DNA from: an uncultured Eubacteriales bacterium
Lineage (GTDB): Bacteria; Bacillota; Clostridia; Christensenellales; Borkfalkiaceae
DNA: 63,001 nucleotides
NCBI GenBank assembly: GCA_949747905.1
Contig: CATKEF010000039.1
Span: 1 to 63,001 of the forward strand
Direction: 5' to 3'
Under the pieces are notes generated by a model. That model saw only the letters and a program-made list of their open reading frames with translations. It was not told the origin of the DNA and searched no databases. The position numbers and the translations under genes are program-made. Below, one piece after another: positions 27,835 through 36,477 of the stretch (within the stretch, counting starts at the first letter, position 1; every line of letters starts with the position of its first letter).

Positions 27835-29393
27835 CTTTTAATAAAATCGTCCTCGTGCTCGGAAAGCGGATAGACGTCGTAAACTTCGTTTTTATCGTGT
27901 GAATTGAAATATACTTGACCGAAATACGGGATATCGGCAAGCGAGCCGTATTTCCACGGTTTCGGCTCGCTGCAATGAGGGCACCAGTATCCGCCTTTCA
28001 AAACAGTGTAGGGAGTAAGTGCGAATTCGTGTCCTTCGCGACATTTCCAGAGCGCTTTTTCGTGCAAAGCGCCATCGAAAGTTTTTTGCAAGCATTTTCC
28101 CCCGCGGAATTCGGCGGCGCTTTGAAGGTCGTCGAGGGTGATTTCTGCGAGGGGTTTTTTGTCGTCGTATCCGTGGTTCAGTAGAACGGGTGCGGCGTTT
28201 TCCTTCTTTTTCAGCGATTCGTAGTCGACTTCGTCGCCGTTTTCGAGTTTGCCTTCGCAAAGAAGAGGATAATTTTCCCATTTGTCGGGTATTTTAGAAT
28301 ATTGTTCTTTACCGCCGAAAAAGGCTTTGATTCTTCCGTTTTTACCGTGTTTCAGCCAGTATGCGGGCGAATTCGTGTTTTTGAAAAGCCGCTTTATCGC
28401 AAAAGCGGAAATAAGCCCGGACGGAACGATTTTAGCGAGTTTGAAATATCCGTATTTTTTGCCCAACCTTTTCCAGAAATCTTCGCATGTTTCAGTGCGG
28501 AATTCCAGAAAATCGTTTAATTCATCGCTGTCGTAAAACCATACGCCGTGGAAGTTTCGCGATATATTCCAGTTGGGTCTGAAATATTTTTTTACGCCCC
28601 GTCCCGTCAGGCGGAAGCAGTCTTCGAATGTTTCGAAACCCGTTACGCGGCAGGCTTCGCCGCCGCCGATATTGTAAACTCTGTTCCAGAAATTTTCGAG
28701 TTTTCCTTCGTTGTCGCGTTCGACGAGGTGTCTTATAAGTATTCCGCTGTCGACGTCGGTCACCCATTCCAAAGCTCCGTTCCAGACGGTGTGGAACATA
28801 AGTCCGTCGGACAGATTGTTTTTCAGCATATACTTATGGAGAACGGCGGTCTGACGAAGGGATACGAAGCGTTTGAGCCCGCTTTCCAGCACGTATTTTT
28901 CGGCTTTTAGCTTATAAAGCGAATAACAGTCGTATTCGCTTGAAATCATCGGGTCGCCCACGCGTCCCCAGATAAGGGGCATCGCGCGATGCCCGTACAT
29001 TGCGACCGTCGCAATGTGGACGTAAGCAATGCTATCCGCTCTGCTGCTTGCCATAATGGCGTCAACAATATTTTTTGTGCCCAGAAAGTTACTATGATAA
29101 GTCCCGTCGGGGTCGTGGTCTGATTTGGGAGGAATCAGCGAAGCGCAGTTTACAACGTAGTCCGCGCCTTCTATTAGATGTTCGCAGTCCTCGTAGCGAG
29201 CTATATCGCCTTTGAAAGCGTATACGCGTCCGCTATGTTTTTTTATTGTTTTTTTAAAAAAAGCCGGCAGACGTTTTTCTTTTTCGAACAGAATGCATCT
29301 GACTTCTATATCGAGACCGGACTGCAAAAGCGAAGAAAGAACTTCTCCTCCCATAGCGCCGGACGCGCCTGTAAGAGCAACGGTTATTTTCAT
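27831..29393 (-). CDS. NAD-dependent epimerase-like protein with zinc ribbon
   Basis: A 520-residue protein. Residues 1-320 form an extended short-chain dehydrogenase: TGASGAMGGEV nucleotide loop at the start and a YSLYK active-site pair near residue 165. The C-terminal 120 residues contain KCREGHEF (Cys451, His455) and WCPHC (about 474-478), which looks like a treble-clef zinc ribbon of the DUF4379 kind. I start at MKITVALTG because the Rossmann strand then begins at residue 2. The 15 earlier in-frame codons overlap the promoter. The product is probably an oxidoreductase acting on a nucleotide sugar or related substrate, coupled with the EFR1 redox protein. The zinc ribbon is atypical for this family. 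Confidence 0.75.
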   Translation of the reverse strand: MKITVALTGASGAMGGEVLSSLLQSGLDIEVRCILFEKEKRLPAFFKKTIKKHSGRVYAFKGDIARYEDCEHLIEGADYVVNCASLIPPKSDHDPDGTYHSNFLGTKNIVDAIMASSRADSIAYVHIATVAMYGHRAMPLIWGRVGDPMISSEYDCYSLYKLKAEKYVLESGLKRFVSLRQTAVLHKYMLKNNLSDGLMFHTVWNGALEWVTDVDSGILIRHLVERDNEGKLENFWNRVYNIGGGEACRVTGFETFEDCFRLTGRGVKKYFRPNWNISRNFHGVWFYDSDELNDFLEFRTETCEDFWKRLGKKYGYFKLAKIVPSGLISAFAIKRLFKNTNSPAYWLKHGKNGRIKAFFGGKEQYSKIPDKWENYPLLCEGKLENGDEVDYESLKKKENAAPVLLNHGYDDKKPLAEITLDDLQSAAEFRGGKCLQKTFDGALHEKALWKCREGHEFALTPYTVLKGGYWCPHCSEPKPWKYGSLADIPYFGQVYFNSHDKNEVYDVYPLSEHEDDFIKR

Positions 29394-29428
29394 GGTTTTC
29401 TCTCGAAATGTAATAGTTTCTATATACA

Positions 29429-29458
29429 ATTCTAACATATATATGACAATTCTGTCAA
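29429..29458 (-). promoter_or_regulatory. Promoter of the epimerase-EFR1 operon
   Basis: On the minus strand TTGACA (29458-29453), an 18-bp spacer and TAGAAT (29434-29429), about 35 bases before the start codon. Confidence 0.75.
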
Positions 29459-29530
29459 TTATATTGACAATTAAATCTTAACGGCAGTTCAATGACATAT
29501 GTTCGGCGGAAATTATTTTCTGTTTAAATG

Positions 29531-29559
29531 TTGCCAAAATGTAAATGATTTGTTATACT
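29531..29559 (+). promoter_or_regulatory. Promoter of a short plus-strand transcript
   Basis: TTGCCA (29531-29536), a 17-bp spacer and TATACT (29554-29559). It points away from the epimerase gene into a stretch with only a tiny reading frame and a hairpin. Confidence 0.5.
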
Positions 29560-29588
29560 TACGTTATCCCTATACACGAAGGTAAAAA

Positions 29589-29741
29589 ATGGATATTGAG
29601 AATACGAAAAATTTTAAATACTCCTTTATGATTATTCCTTATCGCATAAAATTTTTATTTTTTGAATTTTTTGAAAGGAACAAATCGCCGCAGGCTGAAA
29701 GCCTGCGGCGATTTGTGGATTTCAGATATCTTTTCCGTTAA
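29589..29741 (+). CDS. Possible 50-residue peptide, doubtful
   Basis: ATG at 29589 follows GAAGG at a suitable distance and lies about 25 bases after the promoter-predicted start. The frame encodes 50 residues with a Phe/Ile/Tyr-rich middle (IIPYRIKFLFFEFF). It runs through the 29681-29715 hairpin and ends inside the 3' end of the convergent dehydrogenase gene, which argues against a real protein. The unit could equally be a short untranslated RNA. This is the only content seen in the 328-base gap 29394-29721. Confidence 0.25.
   Translation: MDIENTKNFKYSFMIIPYRIKFLFFEFFERNKSPQAESLRRFVDFRYLFR
29681..29715 (-). terminator. Terminator of the short-chain dehydrogenase gene
   Basis: Perfect 16-bp stem CAAATCGCCGCAGGCT and its complement around a three-base loop, just past the minus-strand stop. 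The minus strand continues into a T-rich stretch. On the plus strand it may also end the short transcript from 29531. Confidence 0.75.
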
Positions 29742-30501
29742 TGAATTTGGCAAACTTTCTGCCGACGCGGCGGGATAAAAGGCGGGACGCGATATTACCC
29801 AGTTTGGTTACATAGGAGTGGTAGACCAGAGGTTTGCCCTTTTGCATTGCGCGGTAACTTCGTTTTGCGACGGATTTCGCGCTTGCAGGGCGGAAAAACG
29901 TGAACATTCTGGAATTTTTCATTTCCGCTCTTTTTTCGAAGTCGGTCACGGTCGGCCCCGGGCATACGCAAGTTACCGTCACGCCCGTTTTAAGGAGTTC
30001 CTCGTGGACGGCCTGGGAGAAAGAAACCACGAAACTTTTTGACGCGTAATAAAGCGACATATACGGACCCGCGCAGAACGCAGCGACAGACGCAATGTTG
30101 AGGATGCGACCCGTTCCCGCCGCTTTCATAGCCCTGCCGTAAAGGTATGTAAGACGAACGAGATTTTCCGAGTTCAGAGTCATAAGTTTCTGCTGTTTGT
30201 CCCAGTCGGAGCTCAGAAAGGCTCCCCAGTTTGCAAAGCCCGCATTGTTTACGAGATTGTCTATCTTGAAACCGCTTTCTTCCGTCAGTTTGAAGAGCTC
30301 GTCGGCTGCTCCCTTTTCGGATAAATCCATTACTGCCGTTTGTGCGCTGATGCCATAAGTCCTTTCGAGTTCGTCTTTTATGCGCGCGAGTTTGTCGCCG
30401 CTTCGCGCAACTAAAATAAGGTTGTGACCGTCTTTTGCGAATAGATAGGCTAATTCCAGACCTATGCCGCCGGATGCGCCCGTAATAAGAGTATAGTTCA
30501 T
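29722..30501 (-). CDS. Short-chain dehydrogenase/reductase
   Basis: A 259-residue classical SDR of the DltE/YqjQ-like kind. It has TGASGGIG at residues 8-15 for NAD(P), NNAG near 86, the catalytic Ser in NIASVAAF near 140, and YYASK (Tyr-x3-Lys) near 155. The C-terminal part ends in a basic stretch. I begin at MNYTLITG, where the first strand starts; the longer in-frame extension would run through the tRNA terminator and into the tRNA. Substrate cannot be predicted. It is monocistronic between the tRNA terminator and its own hairpin. Confidence 0.85.
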   Translation of the reverse strand: MNYTLITGASGGIGLELAYLFAKDGHNLILVARSGDKLARIKDELERTYGISAQTAVMDLSEKGAADELFKLTEESGFKIDNLVNNAGFANWGAFLSSDWDKQQKLMTLNSENLVRLTYLYGRAMKAAGTGRILNIASVAAFCAGPYMSLYYASKSFVVSFSQAVHEELLKTGVTVTCVCPGPTVTDFEKRAEMKNSRMFTFFRPASAKSVAKRSYRAMQKGKPLVYHSYVTKLGNIASRLLSRRVGRKFAKFINGKDI

Positions 30502-30628
30502 TTTTTTACCGTATTTATATGAATTTGATTTAAAACCGATAATATTATATAAAATTTTGCGTGCTTTTGCAATAAAAAAGCCGGTAAAATAATAATCGCG
30601 GTTTATTTCGTAAGCTAAAAAGCAGTAT

Positions 30629-30664
30629 TTAAAAAAATATAAGCCGAAGGTTATTTTCGGCTTA
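30629..30664 (-). terminator. Terminator of tRNA-Leu
   Basis: On the minus strand TAAGCCGAA / TTCGGCTTA hairpin followed by ATATTTTTTT, nine bases beyond the tRNA 3' end. Confidence 0.85.
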
Positions 30665-30672
30665 CGTTTTAC

Positions 30673-30755
30673 TGGTGCTGACAACAGGACTTGAACCTGC
30701 ACCCTTGCGGACGGGATTCTAAGTCCCGCGCGTCTGCCAATTCCGCCATGTCAGC
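30673..30755 (-). tRNA. tRNA-Leu (anticodon UAG)
   Basis: Reading the minus strand: acceptor GCTGACA pairs with TGTCAGC, followed by A and an encoded CCA. The anticodon stem CGGGA/TCCCG encloses CTTAGAA, giving anticodon UAG for CUN leucine codons. A variable arm (TCCGCAAGGGT) and the T arm GCAGG-TTCAAGT-CCTGT complete the cloverleaf. Length is 83 bases. It has its own promoter and terminator. Confidence 0.97.
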
Positions 30756-30787
30756 AAAAGAAATTAGGTTTTTTGTTTATAAGGATA

Positions 30788-30816
30788 ATTTTAATTCAAA
30801 AGCTGTAATTTGTCAA
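30788..30816 (-). promoter_or_regulatory. Promoter of tRNA-Leu
   Basis: On the minus strand TTGACA (30816-30811), a 17-bp spacer and TAAAAT (30793-30788), 32 bases from the tRNA 5' end. Confidence 0.85.
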
Positions 30817-30891
30817 CTTTGTTTCAAGAAAAATACGCCAAAGTATATACAAATGTTGAAATCTGTGTTAAAATATGAGCGGGAGGAGAAT

Positions 30892-31503
30892 ATGGTTACG
30901 GAGAAGGGGACTATAAAAATAAGGACGGTATATGACGAGGAGTTTTTTCGCCGTACGACAAGGTTTACGGTTATTACGTTCGGTATTTTACTGGCGGTAT
31001 CGGTTATCGGGTTGATAATCGAAATCGTAAGCATATCTTTGGAAAAAGACGCCGTAGATATAGCTTTATTGTGCGGTGAAGTTCTGATAATCGCCGGGTC
31101 TGTGATTATGCTTTGCGTTTTGCGCTCCGGTGCGAAAAAGGTGATAAAACTGAAAAAAGTTCTCGAATTCGAACTATTTTCCGACGCCGTCTGCGTTACC
31201 GAATACCAGAACGGGGAAAAGTGCGGCGCGGTGCTTATGTTTTACGGCGATTTTATAAAGAAGCTCGAAAATAAATATTATTTTCAGTTTTACAGAAATT
31301 CCGCTGAAATGTTTGCATTATCCAAAGAGGGCTTGTCTCTTGCGGAAGCGGATACCGTAAAGTCGCTTTTGCAGTTGCCGCTGAAAAGAGGAGAAGTAAG
31401 GCAAACATTGCCTTTGCCCGCATATGGCGGTAACCCTGTCACTTGCGATACGAACACGTCGGACGTATTCGGTGAACTGACGGAAAGAGAGGGGGAGCAA
31501 TAA
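30892..31503 (+). CDS. Small membrane protein, YcxB-like (copy 1)
   Basis: A 203-residue protein with two hydrophobic helices (about residues 25-48 and 55-78) and a cytoplasmic C-terminal domain. The segment from about 100 to 160 (strand-rich, then FYGDFIKKLENKYYF and ALSKEGLSLAEAD) resembles the YcxB-like domain, whose function is unknown. GGGAGGAG sits before ATG 30892; codons further upstream in frame overlap tRNA-Leu and are rejected. The next gene encodes a paralogue one base after the stop. Together with the following ABC genes they may form one functional group, but a hairpin separates them. Confidence 0.6.
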   Translation: MVTEKGTIKIRTVYDEEFFRRTTRFTVITFGILLAVSVIGLIIEIVSISLEKDAVDIALLCGEVLIIAGSVIMLCVLRSGAKKVIKLKKVLEFELFSDAVCVTEYQNGEKCGAVLMFYGDFIKKLENKYYFQFYRNSAEMFALSKEGLSLAEADTVKSLLQLPLKRGEVRQTLPLPAYGGNPVTCDTNTSDVFGELTEREGEQ

Positions 31504-31504
31504 A

Positions 31505-32077
31505 ATGGTATCGGAAAAGGGTTGCATTGTTAGCGAATGCGTGATGAGCGAGGAAATACAAAAGAAGTTTTCGCATAAGCTGTATATAGCTTCGGTTATT
31601 TCTCTTGTTATAGGGTCCGTAGGGCTTGCCGCCTATCTTGTGACGAGCGTAAGCTATGATTTTATTTACGATTTTATACCTGAATGGTGCAATGCTTTTC
31701 TTGTGTTTGCCGTTCCTTTCGGTTTCGGACTCGTTTTTTTGCTTACGTTAAAAAGTCAGATAAAGAATTCCCGGAAACTGGAAGGAATAAAAAACGTTTA
31801 CGAATTTTATTCCGACTGTATACTCGCGCGTGAGTTTCGCGGAGGTTTGCAGACGGGCGTAGTACGGTTTGCGTACGATAATATAGTCAAGACGAAAGAC
31901 GACGAAGATATGTTATATTTTTATTATCAGGTTAAAACCTTGGCGTATCCTTTGGAAAAAAACTCGTTGACTCCCGCTGAATTGAATACAGTAAAAAAAC
32001 TGCTGGGAATGCCTGTCGGCGCGGATGCGGAATTGTTGGAGCTTGCGCCCTGCAAAGAGTGGAACGGCGGAGCATAA
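31505..32077 (+). CDS. Small membrane protein, YcxB-like (copy 2)
   Basis: A 190-residue paralogue of the preceding protein. Both begin MV-[TS]-EKG, have two helices (about 27-48 and 58-80) and end in a similar domain (here FAYDNIVKTKDDEDMLYFYY, then LEKNSLTPAEL and LLGMP, matching LLQLP in copy 1). GAGGGGGAG overlaps the end of copy 1, so translation is coupled. Function is unknown. The duplication suggests the two may pair in the membrane. Confidence 0.6.
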   Translation: MVSEKGCIVSECVMSEEIQKKFSHKLYIASVISLVIGSVGLAAYLVTSVSYDFIYDFIPEWCNAFLVFAVPFGFGLVFLLTLKSQIKNSRKLEGIKNVYEFYSDCILAREFRGGLQTGVVRFAYDNIVKTKDDEDMLYFYYQVKTLAYPLEKNSLTPAELNTVKKLLGMPVGADAELLELAPCKEWNGGA

Positions 32078-32117
32078 TTTGCGGTTACCCCTCTGATATG
32101 CTTGAAATAACGCGAAA

Positions 32118-32149
32118 AAAACGGCAGTTTTATCATTTAACGCCGTTTT
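32118..32149 (+). terminator. Possible terminator after the YcxB-like pair
   Basis: AAAACGGC / GCCGTTTT stem with a 16-base loop and a T run inside the stem end. It is modest, so read-through into the ABC genes is possible. Confidence 0.5.
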
Positions 32150-32206
32150 CACATTGATTTTATTTATAATACACTTGATTTTGATATGGTTATGTCGGAG
32201 GCGGAT

Positions 32207-32908
32207 ATGAGTTATCTTTCATTGAACGGAGTGGGAAAAGAATACAAAACGGGCGCCGTAAGCGTAAACGCTCTTTCCGACGTTACATTCGGGCTCGAGG
32301 ACGGCGAGTTTGCCGTCGTGCTCGGCAGTTCCGGCGCGGGAAAAACCACGCTTTTGAATCTGCTCGGCGGCATGGATAACGCCACGAGCGGAGAAATCGT
32401 ACTTGACGGTAAAACCGTTACCGCGCTCGATAAACGCGGACTCACGGAATACCGCAGAAACGACGTGGGGTTTATATTTCAGTTCTATAATCTGATGCCA
32501 AATCTCACCGCGCTCGAGAATGTTGAAATTGCCGTGGAAATTTGTAAAGACCATCTCGACCCCAAAGAAATTCTTACGGAAGTAGGATTGGAAGAGAGAT
32601 TGAATAATTTCCCCGCACAACTTTCAGGCGGGGAGCAGCAGCGTGTATCGATAGCGCGGGCAATGGCGAAGAATCCCAAACTTCTTCTTTGCGACGAGCC
32701 TACGGGCGCGCTCGATTACAACACGGGCAAAAAAATTCTCAAACTTTTATACGAAGTTTCAAAACAGCGCAATCGCCTTGTCATAGTCGTGACGCACAAT
32801 TCGGCGCTCAAGGATATGGCGGACAAAGTAATTTACATAAAGAGCGGGAAAATAGAGAAGATAGTCGAAAACGAGCATCCTCTGCCGATAGACGAAATAG
32901 AGTGGTGA
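32207..32908 (+). CDS. ABC transporter ATPase (LolD/MacB type)
   Basis: A 233-residue ATPase that powers the FtsX-type permease next to it. It shows Walker [10 protein letters not shown], a Q loop in FQFYNLMP, signature LSGGEQQR, Walker [13 protein letters not shown] and the switch His in THNS. The YNLMP sequence after the Q loop is typical of the LolD/MacB/FtsE class. I choose ATG 32207 because GGAGG ends five bases before it; two upstream in-frame ATG codons have no such site. The substrate is unknown; in Bacillota such pairs often export or sense antimicrobial peptides or lipoproteins. Confidence 0.92.
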   Translation: MSYLSLNGVGKEYKTGAVSVNALSDVTFGLEDGEFAVVLGSSGAGKTTLLNLLGGMDNATSGEIVLDGKTVTALDKRGLTEYRRNDVGFIFQFYNLMPNLTALENVEIAVEICKDHLDPKEILTEVGLEERLNNFPAQLSGGEQQRVSIARAMAKNPKLLLCDEPTGALDYNTGKKILKLLYEVSKQRNRLVIVVTHNSALKDMADKVIYIKSGKIEKIVENEHPLPIDEIEW

Positions 32909-32909
32909 A

Positions 32910-34910
32910 ATGAAGACTTATTTAAAAACTATTCCGCGGATGTTGAAAAAACACGTTACGCGCTTTTTATCGATAATATTCATGGTTCTTATATCCGTCG
33001 GGTTCATCTCGGGTATAGGTTCTTCCACGGACAAAATAAATTACTCTATGTCCGACTATTACCGTGCGCAGAACGTGGGTGATTTTATTCTGAAAAGTAA
33101 AAAATCGGACGGCTTCACCGAAGAGGAAATTGCAGCCGTACGCGAAATTTACGGTGAGGACAACGTTGCGACCGGTATGTCGTTTGACGTAAAACTGAAT
33201 GTCGGCGGCGGCGAGCAACTGACAAGACTGTATTTTCTCGACGGATATTCAAAGGAAGAGTGGACCGTCAACGTGCCCGAATTACGGGAGGGCGAGTACC
33301 CTGCCGATTTCGGCACGCAGGCGCTTTGCGAGATGGCGGACAACAATCTGAAAGGATACGCCGTCGGTACGGAAATCGAGCTTGATTTTAAGAATATTTT
33401 AGAACAGCTTGCCGAACAGGGCGGACAGGAAATGCCTTCCGGCTCTCAGATGCTCGACAGGCTCGAAAAAGTCAAACTTACGGTAAGCGGTGTTTTAAAG
33501 TCCCCTCTTTTGTTTGCAAACGACGGCGAACCGAGTTACACCAATCCCGAGGACTTCGAAATGCCGAGCGATATCACGTCGGTAAACAATCTTATCACGC
33601 TCGATAACGTATTGTATCTGTCCTCGGATATAATTCCTACATACAAAGATATAATGTCTTTTCTGCCCGATACTCCGCTTTTGGGAATGGGGGATATATT
33701 CATCGCCGTAAAGCATGAAGACAGGGATATTTTCAATGCTTTCGACAAGAGATACGAAACTTTCATAGAAGAACAGAAAACGCTAATCAAGAAGGCGCTT
33801 GACGGCGCCGCGACGAGCGAAGAAACGGACAAAAATGACGTGCGCATATTGACGCTTTACGACAATTACAGCTTTGTTTCTTTAAATGCTTACGGCGAGA
33901 AGGTTAAGGGAATCGGAATAATTCTGATGGTGGCGTTCCTGTTCGTTACGGCGCTTGTCGTTCTGTCCAATATGACGAGATTGATGGAAGAGGAGCGCGG
34001 ACAGACGGCATGTCTCAGAACGCTGGGCTATTCTTCGTTTAAAATCATTTTCAAATACATACTTTTTGCTATGGTTGCGACGGGTATTGGCGGAGGCGGT
34101 GCATATTTCGTCGGATTGGGGCTTGCGCACCTTATATATTACGTGTTCAATTACAGTTTCACTATGCCCGCGGTATCGTCGCACGTTGCCCTTGTGTTTT
34201 TCCTTATCACGTTTACCGTCATAGTCGTCACAACGCTTTCGGCTACGCTTATAGCGGGCGGGAAAATGATGCGGGAGGCGCCCGCAAATCTTTTGAGACC
34301 AAAACCTCCCAAGGCGGGCAAGAAAGTATTTCTGGAAAAAATTCCGCTTATATGGAACAGATTGTCCTTCAAATACAAATCGACGATGCGTAACGTTCTC
34401 AGGTATTTGAACAGGTTTGTAATGACGGTGGTGGCGGTTGCCGTCTCCACGGCGCTTGTGCTTGCAGGGTTTGCGCTTTTGGATGTCTGTCTGTTCGGCG
34501 GCATAAATTCACCGTCTGTAATGGGGGTAGCCGTTATCGTTGTGGTGTTTGCGGGGCTTTTGACCACTGTCGTTATATATACGCTTACCAATATAAACGT
34601 CAGCGAAAGAAACCGCGAGCTTGCAACTCTTATGGTTCTGGGCTATCACGGTAAGGAAGTTTCGGGATACATTTTCAGGGAAGTTTATATAGACACTATT
34701 GTCGGAATTATTTTCGGCTATCCATTGTCGCTCGGTATTATGTATATTCTCTTCGATATTATGGCTGTCGGAAGTATCGCCGCCGTTTCATGGTTCTGGT
34801 GGCTTGCCGCGCCTTTCGTAGTATTATTGTTTACTTTTATAGTTACGCTTGCTTTGAGAAGAAAAATAGTAAAAATCGATATGAACGAAAGTCTGAAGGC
34901 CATAGAATAA
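32910..34910 (+). CDS. FtsX-type ABC transporter permease
   Basis: A 666-residue permease starting one base after the ATPase stop. One helix near residues 17-38 is followed by an outer domain of about 290 residues. Three helices follow (about 330-450), then a cytoplasmic link with a second basic stretch, and a final group of four helices (about 500-655). The two FtsX cores are recognisable by the pattern RTLGYS and TLMVLGYHGKEV, the coupling helices that touch the ATPase. This is the single-chain, two-core permease form common in Clostridia. No solute-binding protein or regulator is adjacent, so the cargo cannot be guessed. Confidence 0.88.
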   Translation: MKTYLKTIPRMLKKHVTRFLSIIFMVLISVGFISGIGSSTDKINYSMSDYYRAQNVGDFILKSKKSDGFTEEEIAAVREIYGEDNVATGMSFDVKLNVGGGEQLTRLYFLDGYSKEEWTVNVPELREGEYPADFGTQALCEMADNNLKGYAVGTEIELDFKNILEQLAEQGGQEMPSGSQMLDRLEKVKLTVSGVLKSPLLFANDGEPSYTNPEDFEMPSDITSVNNLITLDNVLYLSSDIIPTYKDIMSFLPDTPLLGMGDIFIAVKHEDRDIFNAFDKRYETFIEEQKTLIKKALDGAATSEETDKNDVRILTLYDNYSFVSLNAYGEKVKGIGIILMVAFLFVTALVVLSNMTRLMEEERGQTACLRTLGYSSFKIIFKYILFAMVATGIGGGGAYFVGLGLAHLIYYVFNYSFTMPAVSSHVALVFFLITFTVIVVTTLSATLIAGGKMMREAPANLLRPKPPKAGKKVFLEKIPLIWNRLSFKYKSTMRNVLRYLNRFVMTVVAVAVSTALVLAGFALLDVCLFGGINSPSVMGVAVIVVVFAGLLTTVVIYTLTNINVSERNRELATLMVLGYHGKEVSGYIFREVYIDTIVGIIFGYPLSLGIMYILFDIMAVGSIAAVSWFWWLAAPFVVLLFTFIVTLALRRKIVKIDMNESLKAIE

Positions 34911-35117
34911 ATTTGCATACACTTTCTCCTTTGTGGTGTGGTAATGGTTCCGCGCGGATATTTAAATCCGTGTCGAACTCCTTATTTTTTGTAAAATTTA
35001 TAGGCACGTTTTTTTCTTCCGTTTTTACCGTAAAATTTACCTCGCCTCCGTTTTGTTTTCCGTATGCGGGTTATATTGAAATAAACATATGTTTTATTTT
35101 AAACAAGGAGGTGTGAA

Positions 35118-35555
35118 ATGGAAGAATTTGTCGGTCTTATCGCCAAATACGGACTGGATACTGTTGTTATTGCGCTTATAACGGTAGTGTTGACGGGCGT
35201 TGCCAAAATACCAGTGAAAGCGCTTGCGGCAAGATTGAAACGCGGCGTCATTTTGAGGAAAATCATTGTGTTTATGCCGTTGGCGTTCAGTTTTGCGGCG
35301 ACTGCGGTTTATTCTCTTGCTACGTGCGGCGGAGTGTGCTTTGAAAAGCCGTTCTTTACGCTCTGGCTTTCGGCGGCGAGTGCAAGTCTCGCTTTGTATG
35401 CTGTCTGGGAAAAGCTCTTTCCGTCAAAAAAGAAACCGATTTCCGAGAAAGCCGTTGCGGAAAATCTGAACGCTATAGAAAAACTCGGAGAAGCGTTCGG
35501 CGTAGACGTCTCGGACTTGAACGGTTCCGCAGAAGACGAAAACGTACGTAAATAA
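35118..35555 (+). CDS. Unknown three-helix membrane protein
   Basis: A 145-residue protein I do not recognise. Hydrophobic segments lie near residues 15-33, 48-67 and 77-97, followed by a Lys-rich hinge (PSKKKP) and a charged cytoplasmic-looking tail. Size and topology are holin-like, but no phage genes are near. AAGGAGGTG precedes the ATG. It stands alone behind the ABC permease, with 207 bases between them, and ends at a strong terminator. Confidence 0.7.
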   Translation: MEEFVGLIAKYGLDTVVIALITVVLTGVAKIPVKALAARLKRGVILRKIIVFMPLAFSFAATAVYSLATCGGVCFEKPFFTLWLSAASASLALYAVWEKLFPSKKKPISEKAVAENLNAIEKLGEAFGVDVSDLNGSAEDENVRK

Positions 35556-35559
35556 AGAA

Positions 35560-35597
35560 GCGGCGGACGCTTATGCGTCCGCCGCCTGTTTTTATTT
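35560..35597 (+). terminator. Terminator of the three-helix protein gene
   Basis: Perfect 11-bp stem GCGGCGGACGC / GCGTCCGCCGC with loop TTAT, then CTGTTTTTATTT. Confidence 0.9.
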
Positions 35598-35600
35598 GTG

Positions 35601-35954
35601 TTACGTCTGTTTTTCGTTTTCCGCTGTTTCGGCGGCGGGAGCGGGTGTTTCAGAGGATAACCCCACAACGTCGTCTACGGCAACGGAAAAAGCAATGCCT
35701 TGACCAGCGGTCTTAAGTCCGGCGGATTTATATACGGCGTGCAGTATGGCGTCTTTTATGTCCGTCGGTGCGAGAATCACGACGATTTCTTTATCCGGCT
35801 GTATTGTTATATGAAAAAACTTTTCGGCTTCCTTGTTGGCTGTGCCTCTTGCGTGTATAACCGTACCTCCGCGCGCGCCGACTTCTTTGGCGGCGTCCAT
35901 AACAGTGTCGGAAAACCCCGTGTTTACTATGCAGAAAATCATTTCGTAATTCAT
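35601..35954 (-). CDS. PII-like protein (DUF1538-associated), second copy
   Basis: A 117-residue protein with the PII-type beta-alpha-beta plan: EMIFCIVNTGFSDTVMDAAKEVGARGGTV-like start, IVVILAPTD, and GIAFSVAVDDVVGL closing strand. A Pro/Ala/Glu-rich tail of about 17 residues follows. Such proteins occur next to DUF1538 membrane proteins and are thought to control them by binding a nucleotide or other ligand. The canonical T-loop Tyr of GlnB cannot be assigned. Its start overlaps the upstream copy by four bases (ATGA). Confidence 0.75.
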   Translation of the reverse strand: MNYEMIFCIVNTGFSDTVMDAAKEVGARGGTVIHARGTANKEAEKFFHITIQPDKEIVVILAPTDIKDAILHAVYKSAGLKTAGQGIAFSVAVDDVVGLSSETPAPAAETAENEKQT

Positions 35955-36418
35955 GTTCGGTTCTCCTTTACCGCCATTTTGTTGTTGCTTAAAAATCCGT
36001 AGATTAGCGTGCCGATTACGCTTGACAGGGCAACGGTGCAGGCAACGCCTTTGCCGCCTTTTATAGATTTGAATTTTTCTTCCAGAGCGCTGAGCGCGTC
36101 GGGTATTTTTCTTTCCTGAATAACACTGAAAATTACCGATTTTTCAGTGTCCGCAATACCGAGGATATCGAGCATTTTCGCGTTTGCCGTTCCGTTGGCG
36201 AGCGCTACGAATTGAGTATTCACCTCAAAGGACTGAATCAAATCGAGGAAATATTCGGTTTTGTTTCTGTTGACTATGGTAATAAGAAGTTTCAGCTTGT
36301 TTTCCGTAACGGTGTTGGGTGCGGGTTTGAGTTTTTGTACCGCTCGCTGTTTTATTTCTTTTGCCACGGCGTTCAGTTTTTCTTTACGGACTTTCCGCGC
36401 GGATGACTTTTCTGTCAT
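35951..36418 (-). CDS. PII-like protein (DUF1538-associated), first copy
   Basis: A 155-residue divergent paralogue. About 40 basic residues precede the PII-like core, which runs from LKLLITIVNRNKTEYFLDLI to KGVACTVALSSVIG. The last strand continues into TLIYGFLSN, so the C-terminus is hydrophobic and could touch the membrane. It overlaps the following copy by four bases. GGAG precedes the ATG. The pair lies on the same strand as the DUF1538 gene, separated from it by a 250-base repeat cluster, so co-regulation is likely but read-through is unproven. Confidence 0.7.
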   Translation of the reverse strand: MTEKSSARKVRKEKLNAVAKEIKQRAVQKLKPAPNTVTENKLKLLITIVNRNKTEYFLDLIQSFEVNTQFVALANGTANAKMLDILGIADTEKSVIFSVIQERKIPDALSALEEKFKSIKGGKGVACTVALSSVIGTLIYGFLSNNKMAVKENRT

Positions 36419-36477
36419 ATTTTACTCCGTTATTTTAATTCGAAAGATTCTTTGATTTTTTAGTACGTCTTTATATT

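Noticed and set aside
35118-35555. Prophage holin
   Set aside because: Size and helices fit, but there is no lysin, phage structural gene or attachment site nearby.
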